From contig NZ_VFOP01000001.1 of assembly GCF_006716185.1 (NCBI RefSeq), positions 1,426,001 through 1,490,000 of the forward strand: DNA of 64,000 bases, given 5' to 3'. The translations under genes were made by a program, and so were the position numbers. This document shows, piece by piece, positions 1 to 8,812 of the stretch (position 1 is its first letter; every line of letters begins with the position of its first letter). The notes beneath the pieces are model-generated. The model did not search any database. It worked only from the letters and a program-made list of their open reading frames with translations, and was not told where the DNA came from. Source of the DNA: Ornithinicoccus hortensis. GTDB lineage: Bacteria; Actinomycetota; Actinomycetes; Actinomycetales; Dermatophilaceae.

Positions 1-777
1 CAGCTCCAGGGTGGCCTTCTTGCGGGTGCCGGCGATGGCCCGCGCGATCGCCTTGCCGACGGCCGTCGAGCCGGTGAAGGCGACCTTGTCCACCCCCTCG
101 TGCTCGACCAGGGCGCGGCCGGTCTCCCCGGCGCCGGTGAGGATGTTGACCACCCCGGGGGGTAGCTCGGCCTGCTGGCACACCTCGGCGAACAGCAGCG
201 CGGTCAGCGGCGTGGTCTCCGCCGGCTTGAGCACGACCGTGTTGCCGGTGGCCAGGGCCGGCGCGATCTTCCAGGAGAGCATCAGGAGCGGGAAGTTCCA
301 GGGGATGACCTGGCCCACCACCCCGTAGGGCTTCGGGTCCGCGCCGAGCGAGGCGAACCCGAGCTTGTCGGCCCAGCCGGCGTGGTAGAAGAAGTGCGCC
401 GCCGCGGTGGGGATGTCGACGTCGCGGGACTCCTTGATCGGCTTGCCGTTGTCCAGGCTCTCCAGCACCGCGAACTCCCGCGCCCGCTCCTGCAGGATGC
501 GCGCGATGCGGAAGAGGTACTTGCCCCGGTCCGCACCGGACATCCGGGACCAGACCCGGCTGTATGCCGTGCGGGCCGCGGCCACTGCCTTGTCGACGTC
601 GGCGGGGCTCGCGTCGGTGACCTCGGCGAGCACCTCCTCGGTCGCCGGGCTGATCGACTTGAACGTCGAGCCGCCATCGGTCTCGACGAACTCGCCGTTG
701 ATGAACAGCCCGTAGGAACTCTTGAGGTCGACGACGGCGCGGGACTCCGGCGCCGGTGCGTATTCGAACGTTGCCAT
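1..777 (-). CDS. Aldehyde dehydrogenase, NAD(P)-dependent (C-terminal part outside window)
   Basis: Oxidises an aldehyde to the acid with NAD(P)+. Only the N-terminal 259 residues lie in the window; the frame stays open to base 1. Visible family motifs are VIPWNFPLL (Rossmann entry), LKPAETTPL, a VVNILTGAGE stretch and the KVAFTGSTAVGK nucleotide-binding loop; the catalytic cysteine lies beyond the edge. The ATG at 777-775 gives the usual N-terminus (GLFINGEFV about residue 23). It follows deoC on the same strand after 26 bases, so the two are probably co-transcribed; acetaldehyde released by DeoC is a plausible substrate (inference from context). Substrate cannot be set from sequence alone. 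Confidence 0.9.
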   Translation of the reverse strand, partial: MATFEYAPAPESRAVVDLKSSYGLFINGEFVETDGGSTFKSISPATEEVLAEVTDASPADVDKAVAAARTAYSRVWSRMSGADRGKYLFRIARILQERAREFAVLESLDNGKPIKESRDVDIPTAAAHFFYHAGWADKLGFASLGADPKPYGVVGQVIPWNFPLLMLSWKIAPALATGNTVVLKPAETTPLTALLFAEVCQQAELPPGVVNILTGAGETGRALVEHEGVDKVAFTGSTAVGKAIARAIAGTRKKATLEL

Positions 778-803
778 CTGGGTGGTCCTCGGTCCTTCTG
801 CCT

Positions 804-1811
804 CTAGTAGAGGCTGGGGGTGTCGTCGGCGATGTAGTCGGCGCCCGAGTAGGCGCCGGTGCGGATCCGCTGACGCTGCAGCAGCAGGTCGTTCAGCAGG
901 CTGGAGGCGCCGAACCGGAACCACTGCGGGTCCAACCAGGCCTCGCCGGCGATCTCGTTGACCGTCACCAGGAACTTGATCGCCTCCTTGCTGCTCCGGA
1001 TCCCGCCGGCGGGCTTGACGCCCACCTGGGTGCCGGTCAGGTCCTGCCAGTCCCGCACCGCCTCGAGCATGATCAGCGTGACCGGCAGGGTCGCGGCGGG
1101 CGACACCTTGCCGGTGGAGGTCTTGATGAAGTCGCCGCCCGCCAACATCGACAGGTAGGAGGCGCGACGGACGTTGTCGTAGGTGACCAGCTCACCGGTC
1201 TCCATGATGACCTTCAGCCTGGCGTCGCCGCAGGCCTGCTTCACCTGGACGATCTGGTCGAACACGGTCAGGTAGTCGCCGGAGAGGAAGGCCCCCCGGT
1301 CGATCACCATGTCGATCTCGTCGGCCCCGGCCGAGACGGCGTCGGCGACGTCGGCCAGCTTGACCGCGACGCTGGCGCGCCCGCTCGGGAAGGCCGTGGC
1401 CACGGCCGCGACCTTGATCCCGCTGGAGCCCAGGGCGGCCTTGGCGGTGGCCACCATGTCGCCGTACACGCATACGGCCGCGGGCCGGGGTGTGCTCAGG
1501 TCGCTGGGGTCCGGGGTCAGCGCCTTGGTGCACAGGCCCCGCACCCGGCCGGCGGTGTCCGCGCCCTCCAGGGTGGTCAGGTCGATCATCGAGATCGCGG
1601 CGTCGATCGCCCAGGCCTTGGCCGTGGTCTTGATGGAACGCGTGCCGAACGTGGCGGCGCGGGCGTCGGCCCCCACCTCGTCTACCCCCGGCAGGCCGTG
1701 CAGCCAGGAGGTCAGCGCGCTGTTGGTCAGTCGGGAGACCCCGAGGATGTCGCGGGCCCGTTCCCGGGTCGTCGCGGTGGCGTCGGGGTCGACGGCGGTG
1801 TCGGTGCTCAC
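804..1811 (-). CDS. deoC: Deoxyribose-phosphate aldolase
   Basis: Cleaves 2-deoxyribose 5-phosphate to glyceraldehyde 3-phosphate and acetaldehyde, the last step of deoxynucleoside breakdown. The 335-residue product is the longer class I form found in actinobacteria. The Schiff-base lysine is K230 in FIKTSTGK, the second active-site lysine is K266 in GVKPAGGIR, and D167 lies in EIDMVID. I chose the GTG at 1811 because a TAGACT hexamer sits 7 bases upstream (leaderless start) and the protein then begins just before the first conserved helix. The open frame continues upstream to 2300, but that part is antisense to the cupin and add genes and is not family-like. Purine nucleoside phosphorylase, a phosphohexomutase and adenosine deaminase nearby fit a salvage role. 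Confidence 0.95.
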   Translation of the reverse strand: MSTDTAVDPDATATTRERARDILGVSRLTNSALTSWLHGLPGVDEVGADARAATFGTRSIKTTAKAWAIDAAISMIDLTTLEGADTAGRVRGLCTKALTPDPSDLSTPRPAAVCVYGDMVATAKAALGSSGIKVAAVATAFPSGRASVAVKLADVADAVSAGADEIDMVIDRGAFLSGDYLTVFDQIVQVKQACGDARLKVIMETGELVTYDNVRRASYLSMLAGGDFIKTSTGKVSPAATLPVTLIMLEAVRDWQDLTGTQVGVKPAGGIRSSKEAIKFLVTVNEIAGEAWLDPQWFRFGASSLLNDLLLQRQRIRTGAYSGADYIADDTPSLY

Positions 1812-1818
1812 CTGCCGG

Positions 1819-1824
1819 AGTCTA
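1819..1824 (-). promoter_or_regulatory. Leaderless -10 hexamer for deoC
   Basis: TAGACT on the minus strand, 7 bases before the GTG of deoC. Only 8 bases separate it from the opposite-facing hexamer of the cupin gene. Confidence 0.6.
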
Positions 1825-1832
1825 ACGGCCCC

Positions 1833-1838
1833 TAGACT
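1833..1838 (+). promoter_or_regulatory. Leaderless -10 hexamer for the cupin gene
   Basis: TAGACT ending 6 bases before the ATG at 1845. It is back to back with the deoC hexamer, so any -35 element of either promoter must lie inside the other gene. Confidence 0.6.
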
Positions 1839-1844
1839 CGGGGC

Positions 1845-2195
1845 ATGCCGCTCCGACTCGACCCCGTCCGCATCCCGGTCCCCGGTGGCAAGGTCATCGA
1901 GGAGCTGGCCGGCAAGGCCAGCACGCAGCACGGGAACTACTCGGTCGCCCACATGGTGGCCCCGGCCGGTTGGCAGGAGCCGGGTCAACGACCGGACTTC
2001 GACGAGGTGACCTACGTGATCGCCGGCGAGGTCCGGGTGGAGCACGACGGGGGCAGCGAGACGGTGGCGGCCGGCGAGGCGATCCTGACCCGGTCCGGGG
2101 AGTGGGTCCGCTACTCCACCGGCGACCAGGGCGCCGAGTACCTGGCCGTGTGTGTCCCCGCCTTCACCCCGGAGAGTGCCCATCGTGACGACTGA
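1845..2195 (+). CDS. Small cupin-domain protein
   Basis: A 116-residue single-domain cupin of unknown substrate. The conserved beta-barrel core is visible: [18 protein letters not shown], then a glycine turn and [17 protein letters not shown]. Of the metal-binding motifs, the glutamate in DEVTYV is present but the usual histidine pairs are not obvious, so metal binding is uncertain. The stop overlaps the start of add by 11 bases, indicating translational coupling and possibly a role in the same nucleoside pathway (inference). Transcribed divergently from deoC across a 33-base gap. Confidence 0.75.
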   Translation: MPLRLDPVRIPVPGGKVIEELAGKASTQHGNYSVAHMVAPAGWQEPGQRPDFDEVTYVIAGEVRVEHDGGSETVAAGEAILTRSGEWVRYSTGDQGAEYLAVCVPAFTPESAHRDD

Positions 2196-3339
2196 ACCCC
2201 CGACCCCGACGACCGCGCCGAGTCCGGAGCAGATCCGGGCGCTGCCCAAGGCGCTGCTGCACGACCACCTGGACGGTGGGCTCCGGCCGCAGACCATCAT
2301 CGACCTGGCCGACGAGGTCGGCTACGACGGGCTGCCGGCCACCGAGGAGTCGGCGCTCGCGGACTGGTTCGCCGAGTCGGCCGACTCCGGCTCGCTGGAG
2401 CGCTACCTGTCGACCTTCGACCAGGTCCTCGCCGTGATGCAGACCCCGGAGGCGCTGACCAGGGTGGCCCGGGAGTGCGTGCTCGACCTGGCCTCGGACG
2501 GTGTGGTCTACGCCGAGCTGCGCTACGCCCCGGAACAGCACCTGCGCGGCGGACTGGACCTGGACGAGGTCGTGCTGGCCGTGCACCGGGGGGTGCAGGA
2601 GGGCATGGAGGAGGTCGCCGGGTCCGGCCGACGGCCCATCGTCGCCCGGACCCTGCTGACCGCGATGCGGCACGCGGCCCGCTCCCGGGAGATCGCCGAG
2701 CTGACCGTCCGGCACCTGGGTGACGGAGTCGCCGGGTTCGACATCGCCGGTGCCGAGGCGGGGTTCCCACCCAGCCGGCACCTGGACGCCTTCGAGTTCC
2801 TGCGCCGGGAGAACGCCCACTTCACGATCCACGCCGGGGAGGCGTTCGGGCTGCCGAGCATCTGGGAGGCCATCCAGTGGTGCGGGGCCGAACGGCTCGG
2901 GCACGGGGTGCGGCTGGTGGACGACCTGACCCTGGACGGCGTGCCGGTGACCGAGGTCGAGACCCCGTATGCCGAGTGGACCGACGACATGCTGGCCGCG
3001 GTCCGCCTGGGCGCCCTCGCGGCCTACGTGCGGGACCGACGGATCCCGTTGGAGATGTGTCCCTCGAGCAACCTGCAGACCGGTGCCGCCCCGACCATTG
3101 CGGCGCACCCGATCACGCTGCTGGACCGGCTGCGCTTCCGGGTGACGCTGAACACCGACAACCGGTTGATGAGCCGCACCTCGATGAGCGGGGAGATGGG
3201 GCTGCTGGTGGACCGGGCGGGCTGGGAGCTCGCGCACCTGCGGCGCGTCACGGTCAACGCGCTGAAGTCGGCCTTCCTGCCCTTCGACGAGCGGCTGGCG
3301 ATCATCGAGGACGTGGTGAAACCCGCCTACGACGGCTGA
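2185..3339 (+). CDS. add: Adenosine deaminase
   Basis: Hydrolyses adenosine and deoxyadenosine to inosine and deoxyinosine in purine salvage. The 384-residue protein shows the zinc motif H26-x-H28 in [19 protein letters not shown] (zinc histidine and catalytic glutamate region), GHGVRL, the MCPSSN stretch, and LNTDNRLMS supplying the catalytic aspartate. The GTG at 2185 is preferred over the upstream in-frame start at 2152 because GGAGAG lies 8 bases before it and the extra residues are not family-like. It overlaps the cupin gene by 11 bases. Together with PNP and DeoC it forms a route from deoxyadenosine to central carbon. Confidence 0.95.
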   Translation: MTTEPPTPTTAPSPEQIRALPKALLHDHLDGGLRPQTIIDLADEVGYDGLPATEESALADWFAESADSGSLERYLSTFDQVLAVMQTPEALTRVARECVLDLASDGVVYAELRYAPEQHLRGGLDLDEVVLAVHRGVQEGMEEVAGSGRRPIVARTLLTAMRHAARSREIAELTVRHLGDGVAGFDIAGAEAGFPPSRHLDAFEFLRRENAHFTIHAGEAFGLPSIWEAIQWCGAERLGHGVRLVDDLTLDGVPVTEVETPYAEWTDDMLAAVRLGALAAYVRDRRIPLEMCPSSNLQTGAAPTIAAHPITLLDRLRFRVTLNTDNRLMSRTSMSGEMGLLVDRAGWELAHLRRVTVNALKSAFLPFDERLAIIEDVVKPAYDG

Positions 3340-3350
3340 CCGAGCGGTGC

Positions 3351-3371
3351 CCGGCGCGGTCCTCGCGCCGG
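3351..3371. terminator. Hairpin between add and the thrE-like gene
   Basis: Perfect 8-bp stem CCGGCGCG/CGCGCCGG with a 5-base loop between two convergent genes. There is no T-run on either side, so it is a terminator-like or transcript-end-stabilising structure rather than a classic intrinsic terminator. Confidence 0.5.
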
Positions 3372-4583
3372 TCAGTCGGGCCGGACCTTGTTCCGGAGTG
3401 CGTCCCCCAGGGCGGAGCCCACGAGCAGCCCGAGCGCGATCGCCGCCATCAGCCCCAGGACGCCCAGCACGGACTCCACCGCGGACGAGGGATCGACCAC
3501 GAGCTGGCTCACCCCGACCAGGCCCAGGCTCCCGGGGACCAGCAGCCAGAACGCCGGCAGGAAGAGCACCAACCGGGCCACGTTGGGCCGACGCAGCTCG
3601 ACGAGCGTGGCGCCGAGGCTGGCCGCGACGGCACCCAGGAACCCGCCCAGCGACACGCTGCCGAGGTGCTGACCCAACAACTGCGCTCCGTACGCCAGCA
3701 GCAGCACCACCAGCACCCAGGGCGCCTCCCGCACGGCCACGCTCTCCATCAGGCTGATCCCGATCGCGATGAGCAGCAGCCCCACCGGAGGACCCCACCA
3801 CCCCAGGTCGTCGACCCGCACGTTGAGCAGGGTGGTCGCGGGCAGGCCCAGGAGGTACAGGGCGGAAACGATGCCCAGGGCGAACAGGCCGAGCTGGACG
3901 ACGCCGTGGACGAGTCGGGCCGAGCCGGCCTGCATCTGCCCCGCGGCCAGTTCGGACATCCCGGTGACGATGAGGGCGCCCGGGAGCAGCGGCGCGATCG
4001 GCGGGAGGATGGTCCGCAGTGCCCCCTCCAGGAGGCCGGCGCGGGCCGCGGACAACACGAGGACCGCCACCACCAGCGCCGCGAGGGTCGGCAGCAGCGT
4101 GGCGACCAGGTGGTGCCGCCGCGCCAGCCGCATCAGCGCGTCGACCGCCAGGGCGCCCAGCGCCGCGGCAACCAGGTTCGGCCAGCCGGGCTGGAGCAGC
4201 CCGGCGATCCCCACGGCGACCAGGACCAGGGCCGGACCGGATGCCCAGGAGGGATAGCGGGGCCGCAACCGGCGCAACTCCGTGAGCTCGGCCATCGCCG
4301 TCGTGCCGCTGATCTGCCGGTGGTGCAGCTGGTGCCGGATCCGTCGCACCTGCGTCGCCTGGTCCAGCCGCAGCGGTGAGGTGACCTGCTCGAAGGTGGC
4401 CGGGTCGCCGCTGGCGAGCGCGATGGTCAGGCTGGTCGGGCCCGCGCCGATCTGGGCGTCGGGGTGCCCCAGCCGGGCCGCCAGGGCCACCAGCTCGGCC
4501 TCGATCTCGTGGACCGGCTGCCCGGTCGCGATCATCGCTGCGCCGAGCTCGGCGAGCAGGGTGCGGGCGTCCCCGTCGGTCAT
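3372..4583 (-). CDS. Threonine/serine exporter family membrane protein (ThrE-like)
   Basis: A 403-residue polytopic protein of the ThrE/DUF1212-DUF3815 family, which exports threonine and serine in corynebacteria. A soluble N-terminal part of about 130 residues contains the family GAGPTSLTIAL segment; about ten hydrophobic helices follow, with the LPGALIVTGMSELAAGQ stretch typical of the family in the middle. The ATG at 4583 overlaps the end of the upstream RDD gene by 4 bases (ATGA), so the two are coupled. The longer open frame to 5033 is a shadow of the RDD gene. Substrate is inferred from family only. Confidence 0.85.
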   Translation of the reverse strand: MTDGDARTLLAELGAAMIATGQPVHEIEAELVALAARLGHPDAQIGAGPTSLTIALASGDPATFEQVTSPLRLDQATQVRRIRHQLHHRQISGTTAMAELTELRRLRPRYPSWASGPALVLVAVGIAGLLQPGWPNLVAAALGALAVDALMRLARRHHLVATLLPTLAALVVAVLVLSAARAGLLEGALRTILPPIAPLLPGALIVTGMSELAAGQMQAGSARLVHGVVQLGLFALGIVSALYLLGLPATTLLNVRVDDLGWWGPPVGLLLIAIGISLMESVAVREAPWVLVVLLLAYGAQLLGQHLGSVSLGGFLGAVAASLGATLVELRRPNVARLVLFLPAFWLLVPGSLGLVGVSQLVVDPSSAVESVLGVLGLMAAIALGLLVGSALGDALRNKVRPD

Positions 4584-5395
4584 CGGGCCAACGGGTCGGG
4601 GCCCAGGACCCTGGCCCGGAGGCGGTCCTGCCGGTCGAGCCGGATCATGTCGCGGCGCCGCCGCTCGGCCATGACCGCGGACATCACCGCCTCGGGGTGC
4701 GCCCCCTGCGGAGGCGGCGGGGCCACGTGACGCATCAGGTCGGCATACAGCGCCGTCCCGGTGGCGGCCCTGGCCGGCGGGGTGAGGTCGCCGCTGCGGG
4801 CGAGGAACTGGCGCACGGCCACGGCCAGCGCGTCCGGCACCACCCCGATGTCGGTGTCCTGGGCCCACCCCATCAGCAGGTCGGGCATCGCCGGGGGAGG
4901 CGGCAGCTGGAGCCGGCTGCGGTCGCGGACCACGTAGGTGCCGGCCAGCAGGTCGCCCAGGCGCTTGCCCTTGTCGTTGGTGGCCGCGACCAGGACGGCC
5001 ACGCCACCGAGCGTCAGCCAGATCTCGACCCACCCGGTGAGCCCCCGGATCAGGGCGTGCCGGAAGCCGATCGGGCCGGTGTCGTCGCGGACCGTGCGCA
5101 GCCCGAGGGCGAGTTTGCCGACGGTGCGTCCCCGGGTCAGCGTCTCCTGGGTGACCGGGACCGCGACGAAGGCCGAGACGACGATCAGGATGACCAGGGC
5201 CTGGAGCAGCGCCAGGTCGCTGCCGACCAGCGACCAGGGCGCTATCCAGACGATGAGGGCCAGCAGCACGAAGACGATGATCAGGTCGATCGCGCCCGAG
5301 GCGATCCGGAGCGGCAGGGTCGCGGGGGGCAGGTCGATCTCGACGGCCTCGGAGGTGACGAAGCCGTCGCGTTCGAAGATGCCCCGAGCCGCCAT
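4580..5395 (-). CDS. RDD-family membrane protein
   Basis: A 271-residue protein with an N-terminal RDD domain (residues about 20-165: IASGAIDL at the first helix, later GRTVGKLALGLR) and a hydrophilic C-terminal tail of roughly 100 residues. RDD proteins are poorly characterised; some are transporters. It faces away from the spoIIM-like gene, and RDD, SpoIIM, DUF58 and MoxR genes sit together in many actinobacteria (Rv3692-Rv3695 from memory). A TACGCT hexamer lies 9 bases upstream of the ATG. Confidence 0.85.
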   Translation of the reverse strand: MAARGIFERDGFVTSEAVEIDLPPATLPLRIASGAIDLIIVFVLLALIVWIAPWSLVGSDLALLQALVILIVVSAFVAVPVTQETLTRGRTVGKLALGLRTVRDDTGPIGFRHALIRGLTGWVEIWLTLGGVAVLVAATNDKGKRLGDLLAGTYVVRDRSRLQLPPPPAMPDLLMGWAQDTDIGVVPDALAVAVRQFLARSGDLTPPARAATGTALYADLMRHVAPPPPQGAHPEAVMSAVMAERRRRDMIRLDRQDRLRARVLGPDPLAR

Positions 5396-5433
5396 GGTGC
5401 GGTCAGCGTACCGACCCGTGGGTCCCCGCCGCC

Positions 5434-5439
5434 TATCCT
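5434..5439 (+). promoter_or_regulatory. Leaderless -10 hexamer for the spoIIM-like gene
   Basis: TATCCT, 6 bases before the GTG at 5446. Confidence 0.6.
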
Positions 5440-5445
5440 GGGACG

Positions 5446-6441
5446 GTGGATCTCGACGCGCTGGTCTCGCGCAGGCAGGGTGGGTGGCAACGGCTGTCCG
5501 ACCTGTCCCGGCAGCGGCGGCTGGACGGGGAGCAGGCCGACGAGCTGCTCGACGGCTACCAGCGGGTGGCGACCGACCTGTCGATGGTCCGCTCGACCGC
5601 TCCCGACCCCTCGCTGGTGACCCACCTGTCGACCATCCTGGCCGGGGCCCGCCAACGCTCGGCGGGGGCCCGGAGCATGTCGTGGGCAGGGGTCGGCCGG
5701 TTCTTCGTCGAGGACTTCCCCGCGGCGCTCTACCGGCTCCGCTGGTGGTGGGGGCTGACCGCGATCATCAGCGTCCTGGTCGGGCTGGCGCTGGGGTCCT
5801 GGCTGTACTACCACCCCGTCGTCGAGAACACCCTGTTGTCGCCGGTGGAGGTCCAGCAGCTGGTCGACGTGCAGTTCGAGTCCTACTACTCCGAGCACGC
5901 CGCCAGCAGCTTCGCCACCCAGGTGTGGGTGAACAACGCGTGGGTCGCCGCGCAGTGCATCGCCCTCGGGGTGCTCGGGCTGCCGGTGGTCTACGTGCTC
6001 TGGCAGAACGTCTCCAACGTCGCCGTCATCGGCTCGCTGATGCACCAGCACGGCCGGGCGGACGTCTTCTGGGGGCTGATCACCCCGCACGGGCTGCTCG
6101 AGCTGACCGCCGTCTTCGTCGCCGCCGGGGTGGGGTTGCGCCTGTTCTGGGCGTGGGTGGATCCCGGGCCGCAGACCCGCCTGGCCTCCCTCGGCAGGGA
6201 GGGCCGCACCGCCGCGGGGGTCGCCCTCGGCCTCGTCGTGGTGCTGCTCGTCTCCGGCCTCATCGAGGCGTTCGTGACCCCCTCGCCCCTGCCGACCTGG
6301 GCCCGGGTGGGCATCGGGGTGCTGGCCCTCCTGCTGTTCCTCGCCTACGTCTTCACCCTCGGGCGTGCGGCGGTCCGCCGGGGCGTCAGCGGGGACGTGG
6401 ACGAGTCCTTTGTCGCGGCCTCCGCCCCGACCGCCGGCTGA
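5446..6441 (+). CDS. SpoIIM/DUF95 family membrane protein
   Basis: A 331-residue integral membrane protein of the stage II sporulation protein M family. A basic N-terminal segment (residues 1-85) precedes about five to six hydrophobic helices, the first at about 105-125. In actinobacteria this family is not tied to sporulation and co-occurs with RDD, DUF58 and MoxR proteins. The GTG start is supported by TATCCT 6 bases upstream. It is divergent from the RDD gene (50-base gap) and convergent with the DUF58 gene. Precise function is unknown. Confidence 0.85.
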   Translation: MDLDALVSRRQGGWQRLSDLSRQRRLDGEQADELLDGYQRVATDLSMVRSTAPDPSLVTHLSTILAGARQRSAGARSMSWAGVGRFFVEDFPAALYRLRWWWGLTAIISVLVGLALGSWLYYHPVVENTLLSPVEVQQLVDVQFESYYSEHAASSFATQVWVNNAWVAAQCIALGVLGLPVVYVLWQNVSNVAVIGSLMHQHGRADVFWGLITPHGLLELTAVFVAAGVGLRLFWAWVDPGPQTRLASLGREGRTAAGVALGLVVVLLVSGLIEAFVTPSPLPTWARVGIGVLALLLFLAYVFTLGRAAVRRGVSGDVDESFVAASAPTAG

Positions 6442-6480
6442 GCGCCGGCGGCGGCCCCCGGACACCGGCAGGTGCAGGCG

Positions 6481-7776
6481 CTACAGCAGGCCCTGGGCCT
6501 TGAGCGCCAGGTAGTGGTCGGCCAGCATCGGGGGTAGCGCCTCCGGGTCGGCCTCCAGGACGTGCACGCCCATCCGCTCCAGCGCGTCGCCGGTGCGCCG
6601 CCGCAACGAGATCGTGCGTTCGGCCGCGGCGGCGTCGTAGACGTGTTCCAGGTCCGAGAGGTCCTCCCGCATCCGGCCCAGTTCCGGGTCGGCCACCGAT
6701 GCGAGGACGACCCGGTGGTGCGCGGTCAGGGCGGGCAGCACGGGGAGCAACCCCTCCTCGACGGCCGCGGGTTCCAGGGCAGTGAGCAGCACGACGAGGG
6801 CGCGGCGCCGGGTGAGGGCGGTGACCCGGCCGGCCAGCATCGTCCAGTCCGCCTCCACGAGCACCGGCTCGATCGGTGCCATCACGGTGACCAGCTGGTG
6901 CAGCAGCGCCGTGCGGTCGGTGTTGGGGGTGACCCGTCCCCGGATCTGCCGGTCTCCGGCGATCAGGTCGATCCGGTCGCCGGCCCTGGACGCCAGGGCG
7001 GCCAGCAGCAGGGCGGAGTCCATCGCCGCGTCGAGCCGCGGCTGGTCCTCGATCCGGGCCGCGCTGGTGCGTGAGGTGTCCAGCACCAGGATCACCCGGC
7101 GGTCCCGCTCGGGCTGCCAGGTGCGCACCACCACGTGCTGGCGGCGGGCGGTGGCCCGCCAGTCGATGGAGCGCACGTCGTCCCCCTCGACGTAGTCGCG
7201 CAGGGAATCGAACTCGGTGCCCTGCCCGCGGGTGCGCACCGCCGACCGGCCGTCGATCTGCCGCAACTGGGCGAGCCGGCTCGGCAGGTGCTTGCGCGAG
7301 TGGAACGGGGGCAGCACCCGGACCGAGCCCGGGACGCGGAACGACTGCTGCCGCGCGGCGATCCCGAGCGGGCCGGTGAGCCGGAGGGTGACCGCGTCGG
7401 TGCGGCGGTCGCCGCGGCGGGTGGGGAGCAGGTCGGTGGTGAACCGGCGCCGCTCGCCACCCGGGATGTCCACGGTGTGCGGGTCGCCGCGGGCCCCGGC
7501 CGACGGGACCCAGGCGTCCCGCATCCTGCCCCGGACCCGGCGCCGTCCGGGGTTGCCGACCCGCAGCGTGGTCGAGGCGGGCTCGCCGAGGCGCACCTGG
7601 GTGTCCGCGGAGCGGTCCAGGGAGAGCGAGGACGGCTTGGGGGCGAGGAGCAGGTCGGCCAGGAAGACCAGGAGACAGCCGAGCACCCACCACCGGACGG
7701 TGGTCATCGAGGGCCACTGGGCCACCGGGAACAGCCCGAGCAGCACCAGCGCCGCGGCCCGCCAGGTCAGTGCCAC
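6481..7776 (-). CDS. DUF58 domain protein (MoxR partner)
   Basis: A 431-residue protein with two N-terminal hydrophobic helices (about residues 5-45), a beta-rich middle, and the DUF58 region whose signature DVRSIDWRATARR is clear near residue 200, followed by a von Willebrand A-like fold beginning RRVILVLDTSR. DUF58 proteins act with MoxR AAA+ ATPases in chaperone-like assembly or maturation of membrane or secreted complexes. The GTG start at 7776 has a strong GGAGGAGG Shine-Dalgarno. It is the last gene of a minus-strand operon starting at 12534. Confidence 0.9.
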   Translation of the reverse strand: MALTWRAAALVLLGLFPVAQWPSMTTVRWWVLGCLLVFLADLLLAPKPSSLSLDRSADTQVRLGEPASTTLRVGNPGRRRVRGRMRDAWVPSAGARGDPHTVDIPGGERRRFTTDLLPTRRGDRRTDAVTLRLTGPLGIAARQQSFRVPGSVRVLPPFHSRKHLPSRLAQLRQIDGRSAVRTRGQGTEFDSLRDYVEGDDVRSIDWRATARRQHVVVRTWQPERDRRVILVLDTSRTSAARIEDQPRLDAAMDSALLLAALASRAGDRIDLIAGDRQIRGRVTPNTDRTALLHQLVTVMAPIEPVLVEADWTMLAGRVTALTRRRALVVLLTALEPAAVEEGLLPVLPALTAHHRVVLASVADPELGRMREDLSDLEHVYDAAAAERTISLRRRTGDALERMGVHVLEADPEALPPMLADHYLALKAQGLL

Positions 7777-7825
7777 CGGTCCTCCTCCGTGCGTGGGTGT
7801 GGTCAGGTCTGTCGTGGCCGGTGCG

Positions 7826-8812
7826 TCAGCGGGGGACGGGCACGGCGTTGAGGGCGCTGTCCAGCACCGAGGTGACCGAGACGCCCTCCAGCTCGGCCTC
7901 GGGGCGCAGCGACAGCCGGTGCGCGAGCGTGCCGTGGGCGAGGGCCTTGACGTCGTCGGGGGTGACGAAGCCCCGGCCGTTGAGCCAGGCCCAGGCCCGG
8001 CTGGTGCCCAGCAGGGCCGTGGCGCCCCGGGGGCTCACCCCGAGCTGCAGCGAGGGGGACTGCCGGGTGGCCCGGGCGATGTCGACGATGTAGGCCGCGA
8101 CCTCCGGGGCGACCTGGACCGACCGCAGGGCCGCGGACCCGGCTGCGAGGTCGGCCGGGCCGGCCACCGGTCGCACCCCGGCGGCGGCCAGGTCCCGGGG
8201 GGTGAAGCCGCCCGCGTGCCTCCGGAGGACCTCCAACTCGTCCTCCCGCGGCGGGACCGGCAGGACGACCTTAAGCAGGAAGCGGTCGAGCTGGGCCTCC
8301 GGCAACGGGTAGGTGCCCTCGTACTCCACCGGGTTCTGGGTGGCGGCGACGAGGAACGGGTCGGGGAGCGGGCGCGGCGACCCGTCCACCGTCACCTGCC
8401 GTTCCTCCATCGCCTCGAGCAGCGAGGACTGCGTCTTGGGTGGCGTGCGGTTGATCTCGTCGGCCAGCAACAGGTTGGTGAACACCGGGCCCGGACGGAA
8501 CTCGAAGTCGCTGCTGCGCGAGTCGTAGACCAGCGACCCGGTGACGTCCCCGGGCATCAGGTCCGGGGTGAACTGGACCCGTTTGGTGTCCACGTCCAGG
8601 GCGGTGGCCAGGGTGCGCACCAGCAGAGTCTTGGCCACCCCCGGCACCCCCTCCAACAGGATGTGCCCCCGCGCCAGCAGCGCCACGATCATCCCCGACA
8701 CGGCCGCGTCCTGACCGACCACGGCCTTGGCCACCTCGGCGCGGACCCGGTGCAGCGCCTCCCGTGCCTGCTCGGGGCTGCGCTGTCCGTGCTCCTGCTG
8801 CGACGTCGTCAT
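7826..8812 (-). CDS. MoxR family AAA+ ATPase
   Basis: A 328-residue cytoplasmic ATPase. The Walker A loop is GVPGVAKT (the alanine is normal for MoxR), the Walker B region is LLADEINRTPPKTQ, and sensor sequences follow in FLVAATQNPVEYEGTYPLPEAQLDRF. MoxR proteins are thought to remodel or mature partner proteins together with vWA-type proteins such as the downstream DUF58 product. The start overlaps the stop of the DUF4350 gene by one base (TGATG), so translation is coupled. Confidence 0.95.
   Translation of the reverse strand: MTTSQQEHGQRSPEQAREALHRVRAEVAKAVVGQDAAVSGMIVALLARGHILLEGVPGVAKTLLVRTLATALDVDTKRVQFTPDLMPGDVTGSLVYDSRSSDFEFRPGPVFTNLLLADEINRTPPKTQSSLLEAMEERQVTVDGSPRPLPDPFLVAATQNPVEYEGTYPLPEAQLDRFLLKVVLPVPPREDELEVLRRHAGGFTPRDLAAAGVRPVAGPADLAAGSAALRSVQVAPEVAAYIVDIARATRQSPSLQLGVSPRGATALLGTSRAWAWLNGRGFVTPDDVKALAHGTLAHRLSLRPEAELEGVSVTSVLDSALNAVPVPR

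Noticed and set aside
1812-2300. Longer deoC frame of 498 codons beginning at 2300.
   Set aside because: The extra residues are antisense to the cupin and add genes and lack family similarity; the GTG at 1811 has a fitting -10 hexamer.
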